Origin: Leptospira soteropolitanensis
GTDB lineage: Bacteria; Spirochaetota; Leptospiria; Leptospirales; Leptospiraceae
DNA: 64,000 nucleotides
NCBI RefSeq assembly: GCF_026151655.1
Contig: NZ_JAMQPN010000008.1
Location: forward strand, 101,449-165,448
Direction of reading: 5' to 3'
Shown: positions 30,056-40,649 of the stretch, one piece after another
Layout: the number at the start of each line of letters is the position of its first letter
How positions within the stretch are numbered: the first letter of the stretch is position 1
Made by a program: the position numbers and the translations under genes
Notes under the pieces: model-generated
The model's database searches: none
What the model was told of the DNA's origin: nothing
The model's input: only the letters and a program-made list of their open reading frames with translations

Positions 30056-31170
30056 AATTTAAACAAAGATAATTCTTTGTTTAATTCGACAATTAGAGAA
30101 TTTAACTCAGCAGAAGATTTGGCGGTTTTTTCAGACATCAATGACAACTTCGCCGTGTCATTTGCTAAATGATGGACGGATGCTCCCATCTCCTCATTTA
30201 CTTTTTTTTGTTCTTCCGTGGCAAAAGAAACAGAACTAGAACGATTCACAATATGTTCTGATTGTTTACGAATTTCTTCTACTTCAGTAATTTGTTCTAA
30301 ATTTGCTTGGTTGACTTTATCAATACTATTGATGATTTCAATAACACTCTCGGAAAGATATTTAAAAGTTTCATTGGCCGATCTAACTGATTCAACAGAA
30401 AGTGCGGTCGAAGCAGACACTCGTTTAATCAAATCCGAAATCGTTTTTGTTGACGAGGCAGTCCTTTCTGCCAATTTCCCAACCTCGGAAGCAACTACGG
30501 CAAATCCTCTACCCATATCACCGGCCCTCGCTGCTTCGATCGATGCATTTAATGCAAGTAAGTTGACTTGTTCAGAAATTTCCTTAATGATTGCAAGAAT
30601 CTTACCAATTTCGATAGCATTTTTATCTACCTCTTCACTTGATTCAATGGTCATGATAATCGATTTTGCACTTTTTGTTACTTCATTTTCTACTGAATCA
30701 GCTTTTTCCTTTGCATACAATGAAACTTGTTTCAAACTCGAAGACAAAGTAAATAAATGAATGATGGATTCGTTGGTAGAGGCTGTTAATTTTTTTTGTT
30801 CTAGTGCATCGGAATATATTCCATTAATGGAAGACCCGTTTTCTTCTAAAGCTGCTGCAACTTCTTCCAAAGAGGAAGCTTGGATTTGCGAATGTTCTGC
30901 AGAGTCAGCGGATAGAATTTCTAAGTTTTTTGCTTCCTCTTCTATTTTTTTGGAGTGTTTGGTAATGGATGCAATCAATCGATTTAACTTTAATTTCGCA
31001 TCGTTCAAATAAACGGAGATCAGACCAATTTCATTTTTTGTTTGGTTTAGTCTTAATTCTGAACGCAAATCGCCGTCTGAAAATGATTTTAACATAGTTG
31101 AAACATCACGAATGGTTGCTGAAGTATTTCCCGTTAAATTCCAAATCACAAAAAACAAAAGACCAATCAT
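30052..31170 (-). CDS. C-terminal (HAMP plus signalling) part of the split chemotaxis receptor
   Basis: 372 aa starting with the ATG that directly follows the amber codon. It has one hydrophobic helix, HAMP and the MCP coiled-coil domain. No Shine-Dalgarno is visible before this ATG (the preceding bases are T-rich), so independent translation would rely on coupling to the upstream stop. Confidence 0.6.
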   Translation of the reverse strand: MIGLLFFVIWNLTGNTSATIRDVSTMLKSFSDGDLRSELRLNQTKNEIGLISVYLNDAKLKLNRLIASITKHSKKIEEEAKNLEILSADSAEHSQIQASSLEEVAAALEENGSSINGIYSDALEQKKLTASTNESIIHLFTLSSSLKQVSLYAKEKADSVENEVTKSAKSIIMTIESSEEVDKNAIEIGKILAIIKEISEQVNLLALNASIEAARAGDMGRGFAVVASEVGKLAERTASSTKTISDLIKRVSASTALSVESVRSANETFKYLSESVIEIINSIDKVNQANLEQITEVEEIRKQSEHIVNRSSSVSFATEEQKKVNEEMGASVHHLANDTAKLSLMSEKTAKSSAELNSLIVELNKELSLFKL

Positions 31171-31827
31171 CTATAGTATAAAAAAACTCAACCCAATACA
31201 GATATTTTCTAAATGATGAACGTCTACTTGTGAACGGAATTGATAGTAGATATAAAATGAAAAAATAAAATATCCTATGGCAAATGTTGCAAATATCGGG
31301 AAAAGCAAATTAGCAAACAAACTGAGTGGAGGCAAATTAAATTGGATATAAGTTTCATAAAGTTTCTTTTCAACAGTTACATAAAATATAGAAGAAATCG
31401 CCATCGCAAGTATTACCCCGAGAATAATAAAAAACACAACTTCCCCATAAGTTTTTACCAAACCATAATGGTAAGCGAGTAACATGGTAAGAATGGGTCC
31501 ACCTACATTAGTGGACAAAATGTTCAAAGCTCCAGACTTTGCAAAACTCCGAATGAATTTTAGTTCTTTTTCTGTGTATATAATCCCTTCAGGCCTTTGC
31601 ATTTGTTTTCGAAATTCCCGATTTTTAAAAAAGAATAAAATGGCATGAAGACCAATGATTGGTGGAGCTAAGTAGATTAGAATTTTTAGGATGGATTCAA
31701 AATTTTCTAATCCAAACAAAAGGAACATTCCAACAAAAAATAGAAAAGGATCTAAATTAGTGATAAGAAGATAAGGAAACATAAATCCCGTTCTTTTCTG
31801 GTTCTGCCGAAGTCCATTTGAAGTCAT
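31171..31827 (-). CDS. N-terminal six-helix membrane part of the split chemotaxis receptor
   Basis: 218 aa, almost entirely hydrophobic segments with a charged cytoplasmic loop around RPEGIIYTEKELKFIRSF. It ends inside what should be the last transmembrane helix. Alone it has no signalling domain. Confidence 0.6.
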   Translation of the reverse strand: MTSNGLRQNQKRTGFMFPYLLITNLDPFLFFVGMFLLFGLENFESILKILIYLAPPIIGLHAILFFFKNREFRKQMQRPEGIIYTEKELKFIRSFAKSGALNILSTNVGGPILTMLLAYHYGLVKTYGEVVFFIILGVILAMAISSIFYVTVEKKLYETYIQFNLPPLSLFANLLFPIFATFAIGYFIFSFYIYYQFRSQVDVHHLENICIGLSFFIL

Positions 31828-31871
31828 AGAGAAGGAAATTAATACCTTCCTATAAAAGTTGTCAATTTATT

Positions 31872-32588
31872 TTAAGGAAAATGAGAGGCTTTGGTTTTTA
31901 CGTTTTCTAAATGGCGGATGTCTTTACCCGTATTGAGTCGGACAAGTTCTTCTGCTACGTTCACCGCATAATCACCTAACCTTTCTAAAGCGAGAATGAT
32001 TCGATACACATCAGCAAATTCTTGTTTTTCCATATCGGGAATGCAGCGATACTTATGGAATGCTTGGTCACAAAGGGCATTCAATTCATCTTCTAAGGTA
32101 TTCACACTACCCATAAACCTTTCTTTTTCTTCAACAAGGGATTCAATTGCCATTCCTGCAAGTGTAGTCACCCGAGATAAAATGAGAGTCATGGGTTCTT
32201 CGTTTTTGAATAGACCTTTTCGAATAGTTTTATGACGAAATACATCGGCACAGTTGACTACTTGGTCTCCCATCCTCTCCATATTCCTTGTGATCCGAAT
32301 GGCAGAAAGAGCAAACCGGAGTGGATCTTTTTTCAAAACAATATCATTGTCCACATCACCCATACCGAGGATATTACGATTACTGACTGCTTCCAAAATC
32401 GCATTTTGAGAAAGGTTATCGTTTTCCTTTTCTAAATCATCAATGAGATCATCCCGCTCGACAATACGTTCGGCTTGTTCATAATCATCCGCTTCTAAGG
32501 CCTCACTTAATAGGATTACCTGTTCTAATACAAGCTCCGCCATAGAATATAAATTCTTTCTTAAGTAATAGAACTTGGAAATAATCAT
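31872..32588 (-). CDS. phoU: PhoU-family phosphate signalling protein
   Basis: 238 aa from the ATG at 32586-32588; a TTG three codons upstream is possible. All-helical, two PhoU repeats, with the conserved metal-binding [15 protein letters not shown] and [15 protein letters not shown] motifs. PhoU links the Pst transporter to the PhoR kinase. No pst or phoBR genes are next to it here, so its partner lies elsewhere. Confidence 0.93.
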   Translation of the reverse strand: MIISKFYYLRKNLYSMAELVLEQVILLSEALEADDYEQAERIVERDDLIDDLEKENDNLSQNAILEAVSNRNILGMGDVDNDIVLKKDPLRFALSAIRITRNMERMGDQVVNCADVFRHKTIRKGLFKNEEPMTLILSRVTTLAGMAIESLVEEKERFMGSVNTLEDELNALCDQAFHKYRCIPDMEKQEFADVYRIILALERLGDYAVNVAEELVRLNTGKDIRHLENVKTKASHFP

Positions 32589-32619
32589 ATCTGGCAATTT
32601 TAGTGAAACCTAGTTTTAG

Positions 32620-33099
32620 TTAGACGGTTGCCAACTCAGTGATTTCTTCCACAGTGAGGATTTTTTCAATATCGATTAAGATAATGAACCTATTGTCTTT
32701 TTTCCCAACACCAGTAATGTACCTTGAAGAAATTCCTTTTACAGAAGGTGGCGGTGGGTCTACTTGGTTGGCTGGAAAATGAACCACGTGTGAAACTTTG
32801 TCCACAATCACGCCGATGGACTTACCAGATACGTTGATGACGATGGCACGGTCAGCAGCACCATCGGTAATATTTTTAATATTGAGACGTTTGGCCAGGT
32901 CGATCATTCGAACGACTTTTCCTCTGATGTCCATAATACCTGCAAAATAACTTTTGGATTGCGGAACACGGATTAGGTTAGTGATTTTGACAATCTCTTC
33001 GACTATAGTGATGGGAATCGCATATTCTTCATCACCCAAATTGAATATAATGTACTGCTCATGAATGAATTGGTTTGCCGATGATGTTTCTTTTGCCAT
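32620..33099 (-). CDS. cheW: CheW-type chemotaxis adaptor
   Basis: 159 aa, a single CheW domain ([38 protein letters not shown]). It couples receptors to the CheA kinase. It is followed after 31 bp by phoU and lies close to the broken receptor gene, but these are not obviously one operon. Confidence 0.93.
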   Translation of the reverse strand: MAKETSSANQFIHEQYIIFNLGDEEYAIPITIVEEIVKITNLIRVPQSKSYFAGIMDIRGKVVRMIDLAKRLNIKNITDGAADRAIVINVSGKSIGVIVDKVSHVVHFPANQVDPPPPSVKGISSRYITGVGKKDNRFIILIDIEKILTVEEITELATV

Positions 33100-33131
33100 A
33101 TTTCTTTTCTACAAATGGACTAGCCCACTCC

Positions 33132-33869
33132 CTAGAAGTAGACGTAGCCGTTATAGAAAAAATATGAACCGAAACTAAGAAATGACAACACTTTTGTCAT
33201 TAGGACGGAGCGTTTTCTGACAAGAAAATCCAGAAGTCCAGCCGCCATACCTAAAATGCCTAAAGTCAATCCTAATACGACATAATCATAGTAGAGATAA
33301 TAGACCAAACATCCAAATCCGACGCCCATGCAGATATCTTGCAAATCTCCCCAGACCCGTCTCTTAAAACGCAACCAGAGCGATCCTCGAGCTTCTCTGG
33401 CCTCACGACGCTCTCTTCTCCAACGTTGGAAACGAGTTTCTCGAACAATCCCGAAAATGGAATCATACCGAGTGGATGGAAATAAAGCAGACTCCAAAGG
33501 AAATCTTTGCGATCGACCTTTTTCTGGAGTATCTGGTACAAAGGGAGGGTATATTTCGTACGCCCCTCCGATACATGCCAGCATGTCTTTATCGGGAAGG
33601 GTACTAAAGTATTCGCGAAAGGGCCAAATCTTTCGAAAGACAGGGTAAGCACGGCCAGAAGTAATATCCTTCTCACCTTGTACAGTACCGTTTTTCACAG
33701 TGGCACCATACATACGCCCTTTCTCTTCTTTGATTTCTACAGCTAACCGAACGAGTCGTTCGTGAAAATTAAACTCAGCCTCCAGGACATCCCCGAGAGG
33801 TGTTTCCAGGATAAATGCTCGGATGAAACCGGGTGTGCGGGGTTTCTGTTTCCTCCAGACTTGCTTCAT
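33132..33869 (-). CDS. Conserved protein with C-terminal membrane helices, unknown function
   Basis: 245 aa. The first 175 residues are soluble and rich in arginine (RWRRERREAREARG at about 152-165); the last 65 residues form two to three membrane helices. No known domain recognised. It lies 32 bp upstream of cheW on the same strand and may share its transcript. Confidence 0.6.
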   Translation of the reverse strand: MKQVWRKQKPRTPGFIRAFILETPLGDVLEAEFNFHERLVRLAVEIKEEKGRMYGATVKNGTVQGEKDITSGRAYPVFRKIWPFREYFSTLPDKDMLACIGGAYEIYPPFVPDTPEKGRSQRFPLESALFPSTRYDSIFGIVRETRFQRWRRERREAREARGSLWLRFKRRVWGDLQDICMGVGFGCLVYYLYYDYVVLGLTLGILGMAAGLLDFLVRKRSVLMTKVLSFLSFGSYFFYNGYVYF

Positions 33870-33910
33870 AACAAATCTATCGGAGGAAACATTAAGTCAC
33901 TGAAGAAAGA

Positions 33911-34003
33911 TTATTTCTTCTTTTTGTGTCTGTTGGCTCTGCGTTTTTTCTTACGTTTGTGGGTTGCGATTTTTCTACGCTTTCTCTTTTTTCCGGAAGG
34001 CAT
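33911..34003 (-). CDS. 30-residue basic protein of the AURKAIP1/COX24 (mS38-like) type
   Basis: ATG at 34001-34003 to TAA at 33911-33913. The product is 30 aa, with two thirds Lys or Arg, starting MPSGKKRKRRKIATHKRKKK. A very strong Shine-Dalgarno (AAGGAGGAAGG) precedes the ATG, so it is surely expressed. It matches the short bacterial relatives of the mitochondrial ribosomal protein mS38 (COX24 domain), implying association with the small ribosomal subunit. That role is inferred from family knowledge. Confidence 0.88.
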   Translation of the reverse strand: MPSGKKRKRRKIATHKRKKKRRANRHKKKK

Positions 34004-34040
34004 TCCTTCCTCCTTATATCAAGCCTGTTCTGTCAAATTT

Positions 34041-35111
34041 CTAGTCGAGGTACTTTTGTAAAACTTTATTTTTCCTCATTGTGGATAACATCGCTTTGAT
34101 ATCGCCCACTCCTTCACGTGAAGTGACAAGAAGAACATCTGGTTCTTCCACAACAATGAGGTCTTTCACACCGAGAAAGGCAATGAGTTCCTTCTGAACA
34201 GAAGAAATATTCCCTGAAGCCTTATGATATAACACTTCTTTTCCTTGGTGGTGGTTCTTTTCTTTATCACCAGGCAAAATGCGTTCGAGTGACATCCAAG
34301 ATCCCACATCATCCCAATTGAAGGTTGCTTCTACCATTCGAATCCGGTTGGATTTTTCCATAATGGCCGTATCAATCGCTTCAGAAGGAAGCATTTGGAA
34401 GGCAGTTTTTAAATCCCCAAAACTTTTAAAAGGGAATCCATTTTTTAAAGGATTTAAAATATGGGGAGCATGGCGTTCCAATTCAGAAAGGATGGTTTCT
34501 GTGCGGAATAAAAAAATCCCTGGATTCCAATAAAAATTCTTCTTCTTTATGTATTTTAAAGCCGTTTTAAAATCAGGTTTCTCAAAAAAAGCTTTAACCG
34601 TATAACCTACATCAGTTGGCTTACCTGTGCTAATATAACCGTAACCTACTTCTGGGCGATTTGGTTTCACGCCAAGTAGAACCATTCCATTTTCCGTCTC
34701 GTATAAGGCTTGTTCGATGGTTTTGGTAAATTCTTTGATAGGGTCAATAAAAGCATCAGCTGATAATACGATTAAGTTCGGATTTCCGAATTTTTTCTGA
34801 AAGTAAAGTGCGGAAAGAGCAATGATCGGCGCTGTGTTTTTGCCCTCTGGTTCCAAAATGAAATTGGTGGAGGGAAACTTAGGATCTTTTTTGAGAATCT
34901 CTGATTTTAAGTTAGCATTGGTTCCAATATAAATTCGGTCTAGAGTGGTAATAGTGAGAGCACGGTCAATGGTCTCCCGAAGAAGGGTTTTATTGGAATA
35001 AACTTTCTGGAGTTGTTTTGGGGAATTCGTACGGGAGCGAGGCCAAAACCTCTCTCCCTTTCCGCCAGCCATAATGAGAACAACCGGGGATTCTTTAGGT
35101 AATTTTGCCAT
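34041..35111 (-). CDS. manC: Mannose-1-phosphate guanylyltransferase
   Basis: 356 aa nucleotidyltransferase making GDP-mannose from mannose-1-phosphate and GTP. The N-terminal signature [16 protein letters not shown], the [19 protein letters not shown] motif and VKAFFEKP are those of the ManC/RfbM family. It lacks the C-terminal cupin isomerase domain of the bifunctional enzymes, as expected at this length. It sits 52 bp downstream of hfq. Confidence 0.92.
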   Translation of the reverse strand: MAKLPKESPVVLIMAGGKGERFWPRSRTNSPKQLQKVYSNKTLLRETIDRALTITTLDRIYIGTNANLKSEILKKDPKFPSTNFILEPEGKNTAPIIALSALYFQKKFGNPNLIVLSADAFIDPIKEFTKTIEQALYETENGMVLLGVKPNRPEVGYGYISTGKPTDVGYTVKAFFEKPDFKTALKYIKKKNFYWNPGIFLFRTETILSELERHAPHILNPLKNGFPFKSFGDLKTAFQMLPSEAIDTAIMEKSNRIRMVEATFNWDDVGSWMSLERILPGDKEKNHHQGKEVLYHKASGNISSVQKELIAFLGVKDLIVVEEPDVLLVTSREGVGDIKAMLSTMRKNKVLQKYLD

Positions 35112-35163
35112 AGGGTTTGGAACCAGAATTTAGCAAAGCAAACAGAGGAAAACCAGAAAAGAG

Positions 35164-35415
35164 TTAGGCCCCTCCCGCTTCTTTCGGTGTCTCCTCACTG
35201 TGGAGTTTAATGGGTTTTGCAGGAATGATGGTTGAAATGGCGTGTTTATAAACCAAATTCTGTTTATTATCGTTTTCTAGGATGATTGTGAAGTTGTCAA
35301 AGCTGACAACCTTTCCTTTCAGCGGAACTCCGTTTAACAAGTAGATGGTGAGATCAATTTTCTCCTTTCTTGCAGTATTTAGAAGTTGGTCTTGGATATT
35401 ATTTTTTGCCGACAT
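35164..35415 (-). CDS. hfq: RNA chaperone Hfq
   Basis: 83 aa Sm-fold protein. Sm1 is [25 protein letters not shown] and Sm2 contains YKHAISTI, the usual Y/F-KHA motif. The C-terminal tail is short. It forms a hexamer that pairs small RNAs with mRNAs. It follows miaA by 22 bp, the same order as in many bacteria. Confidence 0.95.
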   Translation of the reverse strand: MSAKNNIQDQLLNTARKEKIDLTIYLLNGVPLKGKVVSFDNFTIILENDNKQNLVYKHAISTIIPAKPIKLHSEETPKEAGGA

Positions 35416-35437
35416 TGGACATCCCGAGTGTTTTTCT

Positions 35438-36328
35438 CTATATTTTATCTATATTTGTAAACAATTGGACAGCGGCTTCGAAAGAAATGGGCGAAAGTAA
35501 CGGATCTTTTTTGAACCAAGTGATCTGTCGTTTTGCATAATTCCTGTGGCTTTGGGCCAGCTGCTCAATGAATGTATTAATGTCTATGGTTCCATTTAGG
35601 AATGCAAGCGCAAAATTGTAACCTAAGGTTCGAAGGCCCGGACAGTCCGACCCGTATCTAGAAATTACTTCTTTCGTCTCCGCTAACATACCCGTGGCGA
35701 TCTGTTCGACCCGAACATTAATCCTTTGGTAAAGTATTTCGCGGGGCCAATCCAACCAATGTCCAATGATTTGGACATCTGGATGATCTCTTAAATATCC
35801 ACCCACAGTTTCCCTGGAAACATCGGACCATAAAACTCCAGTGAGCACCACTTCGAGAGCTCTTTTGATTCGATAACCATCTTGGAGTGGTAAAGAGGCG
35901 AGGGCTTTGGGATCTCGAGAGGCCAACTCTTCCCTTGCCAGTTCCAATGGAAGATTCAAAACATAGTCTTTGGTTTCTTTAGGTACATTTGGTACGGGAA
36001 ACATCCCGAAAAGAAATGCTCGGAGGTAAAATCCTGTACCACCAATCAAAAATGGAATTTTTCCTCGTGCTGTAATATCATTGATTGCCTCTCGGGCCCA
36101 AAGGGAAAATTGGCTGGCATTGACAGACTCATTGGCATTTAAAAATCCAACAAGCCAATGGCGGATGTAACTAGCCTCTGAATGAGTGGGAGCCGTTGTG
36201 CCTACCGGAAGATCCCGGTAGACTTGGCGTGAGTCAAAAGAAACAATTTCGTAACGATTAGGGTCAAGGGTTTGGGTAAGTGCGGTTTTTCCGGAACCAG
36301 TAGGTCCACCAAGGACAGGAAGGATCAC
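35438..36328 (-). CDS. miaA: tRNA dimethylallyltransferase
   Basis: 296 aa enzyme that adds a dimethylallyl group to A37 of tRNAs reading U-starting codons. P-loop [11 protein letters not shown] is at residues 7-17, then [14 protein letters not shown] and the C-terminal [20 protein letters not shown] motif. The GTG start overlaps the TGA of the upstream FYDLN-protein gene (GTGA at 36325-36328). Confidence 0.95.
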   Translation of the reverse strand: MILPVLGGPTGSGKTALTQTLDPNRYEIVSFDSRQVYRDLPVGTTAPTHSEASYIRHWLVGFLNANESVNASQFSLWAREAINDITARGKIPFLIGGTGFYLRAFLFGMFPVPNVPKETKDYVLNLPLELAREELASRDPKALASLPLQDGYRIKRALEVVLTGVLWSDVSRETVGGYLRDHPDVQIIGHWLDWPREILYQRINVRVEQIATGMLAETKEVISRYGSDCPGLRTLGYNFALAFLNGTIDINTFIEQLAQSHRNYAKRQITWFKKDPLLSPISFEAAVQLFTNIDKI

Positions 36329-36789
36329 TCCTCTTCCTCGGCTACGACCTCCTCTTCTTCGGTCTCTTCCAATTCTTCCGTTTCTTCTAAGAGTTCATCT
36401 TCTTCCAAAACTGGTTCTTCCTCTTCTTCCACTTCGTATTCGGAACTGCGAATGGCAGCCATACGAGATTTGATAGCGGGTTTGGCCAATTGGTCTGCAC
36501 CACATTTGGGGCATTTTTTTTCGGGTTTATTCAAATCATAAAACTTAGTTCCGCAAGAATAACAGCTGAACTTTTTTCCCAGAGGGTTATTGGGATCGAT
36601 TTTTACCGCGGGAGTTGCTTTCGGAGCTGGCAAAGCCTTAGCCTTCGTAGCGGGGATTTTAGCACCAGCCACGGGCTTTTTTTTCTCTTCCTTCGGGGAA
36701 GCGGACTTTGCATCCTTAGTTGGTTTTTCTTTGGCTACCGCTTTTTTCTTGGGCGGGGCCTGCTTCTTGACTGCTTTTTTTGCGACCAT
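36325..36789 (-). CDS. FYDLN-acid domain zinc-ribbon protein
   Basis: 154 aa in three parts: a Lys/Ala/Pro-rich basic N-terminus of about 65 residues, a zinc ribbon ([21 protein letters not shown] at about 79-99), and a C-terminal glutamate-rich acidic tail of about 45 residues. This is the FYDLN_acid family (TIGR02300), of unknown function. The gene is coupled to miaA by a 4-bp overlap. Confidence 0.88.
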   Translation of the reverse strand: MVAKKAVKKQAPPKKKAVAKEKPTKDAKSASPKEEKKKPVAGAKIPATKAKALPAPKATPAVKIDPNNPLGKKFSCYSCGTKFYDLNKPEKKCPKCGADQLAKPAIKSRMAAIRSSEYEVEEEEEPVLEEDELLEETEELEETEEEEVVAEEEE

Positions 36790-36893
36790 AAACGTACTTT
36801 TGACAGTTTTGGAAATCCCCTCTCGGGGACAACCTTTTTGAAATTGGACGGTTTTCTCCTGGATGAAAATTAATGAAAAGTTTTTTTTTTCCT

Positions 36894-37673
36894 ATGACCC
36901 AATTAAGTGTCAATGTCAACAAGATCGCCACCTTGCGTAATTCTCGTGGTGGATCCATTCCCAATGTCATTCAAATATCAGAGATTATCCTGAATGCAGG
37001 CGCCTACGGCTTAACCATCCATCCTAGAGAGGATGAAAGGCATATCACCAAACAGGATGTATTCGAAATAAGAGAGTTTTTACAATCTTACAACGAAAAT
37101 TTGCTAAAAAAGGGAATTCCCAAAAAAGAATTTAATATCGAAGGCGAACCGAGTGCACGTTTTTTAGACCTAGTCCTTGCGGCCAAACCAGACCAGGCTA
37201 CCTTAGTTCCTGTAAAACCAGGTGAAATCACCTCCGATCATGGATTCGACTTAAAAGACAAAACAGTGTTCCAAACTTTAAATTCTATGGTCAAACGTTT
37301 TCACGATGAAGGAATTCGCGTTTCTTTGTTTATGGAAACCAATTTTGAACAATATAAGTTAGTGAAAGATTTAGAAGCTGATAGGATCGAACTTTATACA
37401 GGACCTTTTGCTTCTGCCTATGAAAAATCACATGAAGAAGGTTTATCAAGTTTTAAAGAATACGAAAAAGCGGCAATAGAAGCAAACAAACTTGAGTTAG
37501 GCGTAAATGCAGGACATGATTTGGATACTAATAATTTGAAACTATTTGCAAAACTCCCTTATTTAGTGGAAGTATCCATCGGCCACAGACTGGTAAGCCA
37601 AAGCCTTGTGGACGGAATGGAAAAAACGATAAAAGAATATCTCAAAGTTCTTTCGCAAGGAAACGCAACTTAG
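36894..37673 (+). CDS. pdxJ: Pyridoxine 5'-phosphate synthase
   Basis: 259 aa TIM-barrel enzyme condensing 1-deoxyxylulose-5-phosphate with 3-amino-2-oxopropyl phosphate in vitamin B6 synthesis. The start TQLSVNVNKIATLRNSRGG, the HPREDERHI motif, FNIEGEP and VNAGHDL are diagnostic. ATG at 36894 fits the family N-terminus; an ATG at 36873 would add seven residues encoded partly by a ten-T run. The last 32 bp overlap the convergent TPR lipoprotein gene. Confidence 0.93.
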   Translation: MTQLSVNVNKIATLRNSRGGSIPNVIQISEIILNAGAYGLTIHPREDERHITKQDVFEIREFLQSYNENLLKKGIPKKEFNIEGEPSARFLDLVLAAKPDQATLVPVKPGEITSDHGFDLKDKTVFQTLNSMVKRFHDEGIRVSLFMETNFEQYKLVKDLEADRIELYTGPFASAYEKSHEEGLSSFKEYEKAAIEANKLELGVNAGHDLDTNNLKLFAKLPYLVEVSIGHRLVSQSLVDGMEKTIKEYLKVLSQGNAT

Positions 37674-38649
37674 CATACTGCGGGTCTTGTTCTAAAAGTA
37701 ACTTTGCCGCTCTTTCTAGTGCGAGGGCCAATTGTCCTTCGAGTTTTCCTTTTCTTTTTGCAATTTGGATTTCAGAAAGGAAACTGCGAAGGGCGTCCCG
37801 TGCCTGTGCTTCATTGCCTGAAGCAGAAGCCAGTTTCACTTTTTTCCAAGAGTCAGTGATCGCGGTCCCAGATTTTAATGTTGTCCCTTGTAAGGGAACT
37901 CCCGCTTCTGTGCCGAGAGAAGAACTCACTGAAACCACTCCCGCACTCGCACCAGCCGCCTCTTTTCCCGATTCTCCTCTGTGGTAGTTGGCAGTATCCC
38001 AAATCTTAGAAAAAGGATCCGATTTCATTTGATCGGCATAAAGACGCTCTTTATAAGATATCGAGGAAAGGCGAATTTCTTTTAGAATGTTAGATTTGTC
38101 TACATCATTTAGACGTTGGAAACAATCCGCAAGAACTCCCCGACGCAAAGATTCTTTGGTAAGGATTCCACGCTCTGCAAGAAGTTGAAATGAAACAAAC
38201 TCTGGCGGTTTGTTTTCCCTACAAAGTTTTTGTGTTTCTGTGAATACCGCCAGTGCTTCTCCGTCTCGGGAATGGGCCTTGAGATCTGCAATATTTCCTG
38301 ATTTTTCTGCAGAAATTCTTAACATATTTTTATAGAGACTATCATTGGGATTTTTTTCTAGAGCCTTTCTAAAGGCAGTATAACTTTCGGAATAATTTCC
38401 CCTGTGGTATTCCAATAGTCCCCATGTGTAACATAAATAACCATCATCCGTATCTCGAGTCCGGCAAACGTATCTTAGTCGAGATATGGCAGCTTCTCTT
38501 GTATCTGCGGACTCCCAAACATCCAAAAGCACCTCTTCCAAGAAGATGAGGGTTTCCAAACTGTACGGATCCCGGGTAGGGTTTTTCTGAGGTTCTGATG
38601 TACAAAACCCCAAGGAAAGAGTGAAAATCAGGACAACGAATGGGCGCAT
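37642..38649 (-). CDS. TPR-containing lipoprotein
   Basis: 335 aa. The signal peptide ends in SLGFC, a lipobox. A TPR pair is seen at about residues 75-110 (YTWGLLEYHRGNYSESYTAFRKALEKNP). The rest is helical with a Gly/Ser/Ala-rich stretch in the middle. No enzymatic motif. It is divergent from the processing protease and overlaps pdxJ by 32 bp at its 3' end. Confidence 0.75.
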   Translation of the reverse strand: MRPFVVLIFTLSLGFCTSEPQKNPTRDPYSLETLIFLEEVLLDVWESADTREAAISRLRYVCRTRDTDDGYLCYTWGLLEYHRGNYSESYTAFRKALEKNPNDSLYKNMLRISAEKSGNIADLKAHSRDGEALAVFTETQKLCRENKPPEFVSFQLLAERGILTKESLRRGVLADCFQRLNDVDKSNILKEIRLSSISYKERLYADQMKSDPFSKIWDTANYHRGESGKEAAGASAGVVSVSSSLGTEAGVPLQGTTLKSGTAITDSWKKVKLASASGNEAQARDALRSFLSEIQIAKRKGKLEGQLALALERAAKLLLEQDPQYAKLRFLAKEL

Positions 38650-38761
38650 GGCACCGTCTATGATATACGTGTGTCCTAGATTTGTCCCGAATTTTTTTGA
38701 GTTGCATGGACTGGAAAATCGGAAATTCTTAGGATAATCTATCCACTTTACGAGCGATCCC

Positions 38762-40600
38762 TTGAAACGAATTGTTTACCTACTTTCCTTTTTCACCCTA
38801 CTTAGTTTTGCCCTTCCTGTAGGCTTTATTTCCTGCGAACCGGAAGCCAAAAAAGCGCCTAACCGTGTAACCAATTTTACTTACCAAGACTTCGAAACAG
38901 TGGTCAAATCTGTGGATAAGTTCTATATTGATAAAAACATCAATAAAAACCGAGCATTTACTGATGCGGCTTCTTTTGCCGTTCTCAGTATGCCACACCC
39001 GCTGTATATTTACCCAGAAAGTTATTTCGCTGAGAGGGAAAAATATGACGACAAAGAGGATCTTTGGCCTGGGAAAACTTTTAAAATTTCTCCTTCCGAC
39101 AAATTTGTGTTATTTGATCCTGACTACACTCTTGTTGAAAAAATCCAAAAAGAGAAATTAAAGAAAAACGAAAATAGAAAACTTTCTGATGCAGAAGTCA
39201 AAAAACTCATCGAAAAAGAAAAACTGAAAAAATCTGTTATCGCAGCAAAATGGGAAGAAATTAATTTCTCACGGAAAGAATTTGACCGAGTCATTACTTA
39301 CATCCAAGACAATTTAGAAACATACAAAACTCCCGTCCTCAAAGGACTTGTAGAACTTGATGGCGAACTTCCTGAAGAAGAGGAAGATAAAAAAGAATTC
39401 AGCATGGAACAAGTATTTCTTGCTGCTGCGAATGGATATTTGAATTCTTTAGATCCTCATTCTAATGTATTCCTTAAAGAAATGTGGGAAGAATCAATGG
39501 CGAAAATCAGCGATGGTTCTTTTGAAGGAATTGGAGCGATTTTATCTGGTGGTGGTAGTCGAGAAGTGGTAGTGGAAAACCCATTGGAAGGAAGCCCAGC
39601 CGTGAAAGCAGGAATCCGAAGTGGAGATACGATTGTCGCAGTCGATGGAAAAGTAATTAAAAATTTAACGCTCGATAAAGTAGTTAAAAAAATCAAAGGA
39701 CCGAAAGCAACAAAAGTAGTCCTTACTATCACAAGAAAAGGGAATACCGGAAAAACTGATATTGAAGTGATCCGCGATAAAATTACGATTAAAAACGTAA
39801 CCCATCATATCGTAAAAGAAAACCCACAAGTTGGTTATATTAAACTCACTGGATTCGTAAAACCAGGACCTGGCGAAGCTCCCATTGATACACAAATTGC
39901 GAATGCGGTTGTGGAGATGGAACAAGAAGCTAAAGAAGGTGGAAAACCATTGAAGGCTTTGATCTTAGACCTACGCGGAAACTCCGGTGGATATTTGGAC
40001 CTCGCCATTGATATCGCAGACATGTTTATCGAAAAAGGAATGATTGTATTTACAAGAACTCCATTCCGAAGTGATGAAGAAAAATATGCAAAGAATAAAG
40101 ATATCACCAAACTACCTTTAGTTGTCTTAATCAATTCAAAATCAGCTTCAGCTTCTGAAATTGTAGCAAGTGCGATCCAACACCACGGCCGAGGGATTTT
40201 ACTTGGGGAAAGAACTTTTGGTAAAGCAACCGTTCAAAGTTTAAATAACTTAGAAAACAATCCTGATTACTTACTTAAAATTACAAATGCAAGATACTAC
40301 TCCCCGTCTGGAAAAACGATCCAAGTCGTAGGCGTATCTCCAGACATTGAAGTTTCAGAAGAACCAGACGGCAGTTTTCCTTTCCGTTATCGTGAAGAGG
40401 ATATGTGGAACCACCTTCCACTCATCCCACACGAAGGAGTGGTAAAATCCAAATTCAATGTCAATGCGATCAAAGAATATGCAAAGAAAAATGGGAAGGC
40501 AGATGCTTTCTTAAAATCACATGCAAACGATGCTATTAAACCAGACTATATGTTAATTAGAAGTTTGGATTATATCGAAGGAATGTTAAATACAAAGTAA
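38762..40600 (+). CDS. S41-family C-terminal processing protease (lipoprotein)
   Basis: 612 aa. TTG start; the signal peptide ends in GFISC, indicating a lipid-anchored periplasmic protease. A charged N-terminal domain of about 230 residues precedes a PDZ domain (about 260-340: [21 protein letters not shown]). The catalytic domain has the serine in [15 protein letters not shown] and the lysine in RTFGKATVQ, the Ser-Lys dyad of Prc/CtpA proteases. Probable role: trimming envelope proteins at the C-terminus. Confidence 0.92.
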   Translation: MKRIVYLLSFFTLLSFALPVGFISCEPEAKKAPNRVTNFTYQDFETVVKSVDKFYIDKNINKNRAFTDAASFAVLSMPHPLYIYPESYFAEREKYDDKEDLWPGKTFKISPSDKFVLFDPDYTLVEKIQKEKLKKNENRKLSDAEVKKLIEKEKLKKSVIAAKWEEINFSRKEFDRVITYIQDNLETYKTPVLKGLVELDGELPEEEEDKKEFSMEQVFLAAANGYLNSLDPHSNVFLKEMWEESMAKISDGSFEGIGAILSGGGSREVVVENPLEGSPAVKAGIRSGDTIVAVDGKVIKNLTLDKVVKKIKGPKATKVVLTITRKGNTGKTDIEVIRDKITIKNVTHHIVKENPQVGYIKLTGFVKPGPGEAPIDTQIANAVVEMEQEAKEGGKPLKALILDLRGNSGGYLDLAIDIADMFIEKGMIVFTRTPFRSDEEKYAKNKDITKLPLVVLINSKSASASEIVASAIQHHGRGILLGERTFGKATVQSLNNLENNPDYLLKITNARYYSPSGKTIQVVGVSPDIEVSEEPDGSFPFRYREEDMWNHLPLIPHEGVVKSKFNVNAIKEYAKKNGKADAFLKSHANDAIKPDYMLIRSLDYIEGMLNTK

Positions 40601-40649
40601 TCCTAATCTCTTTTCATAAGGGAATAGCATTCAATAAATTGGGAATCAT

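Larger units (their letters stand above)
30052..31827 (-). pseudogene. Methyl-accepting chemotaxis protein interrupted by an in-frame amber codon
   Basis: One reading frame of 592 codons on the minus strand carries a single TAG at 31171-31173. Before it are six membrane segments (218 residues). After it come the continuation of the last membrane helix, a HAMP domain ([11 protein letters not shown]) and a complete MCP signalling domain including the hairpin tip region [19 protein letters not shown]. The stop divides a hydrophobic helix (GLSFFIL, then IGLLFFVIW), so the two halves were one protein. Nothing else in the frame is damaged, which points to a recent nonsense mutation, suppression or a base-call error. 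Confidence 0.8.
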
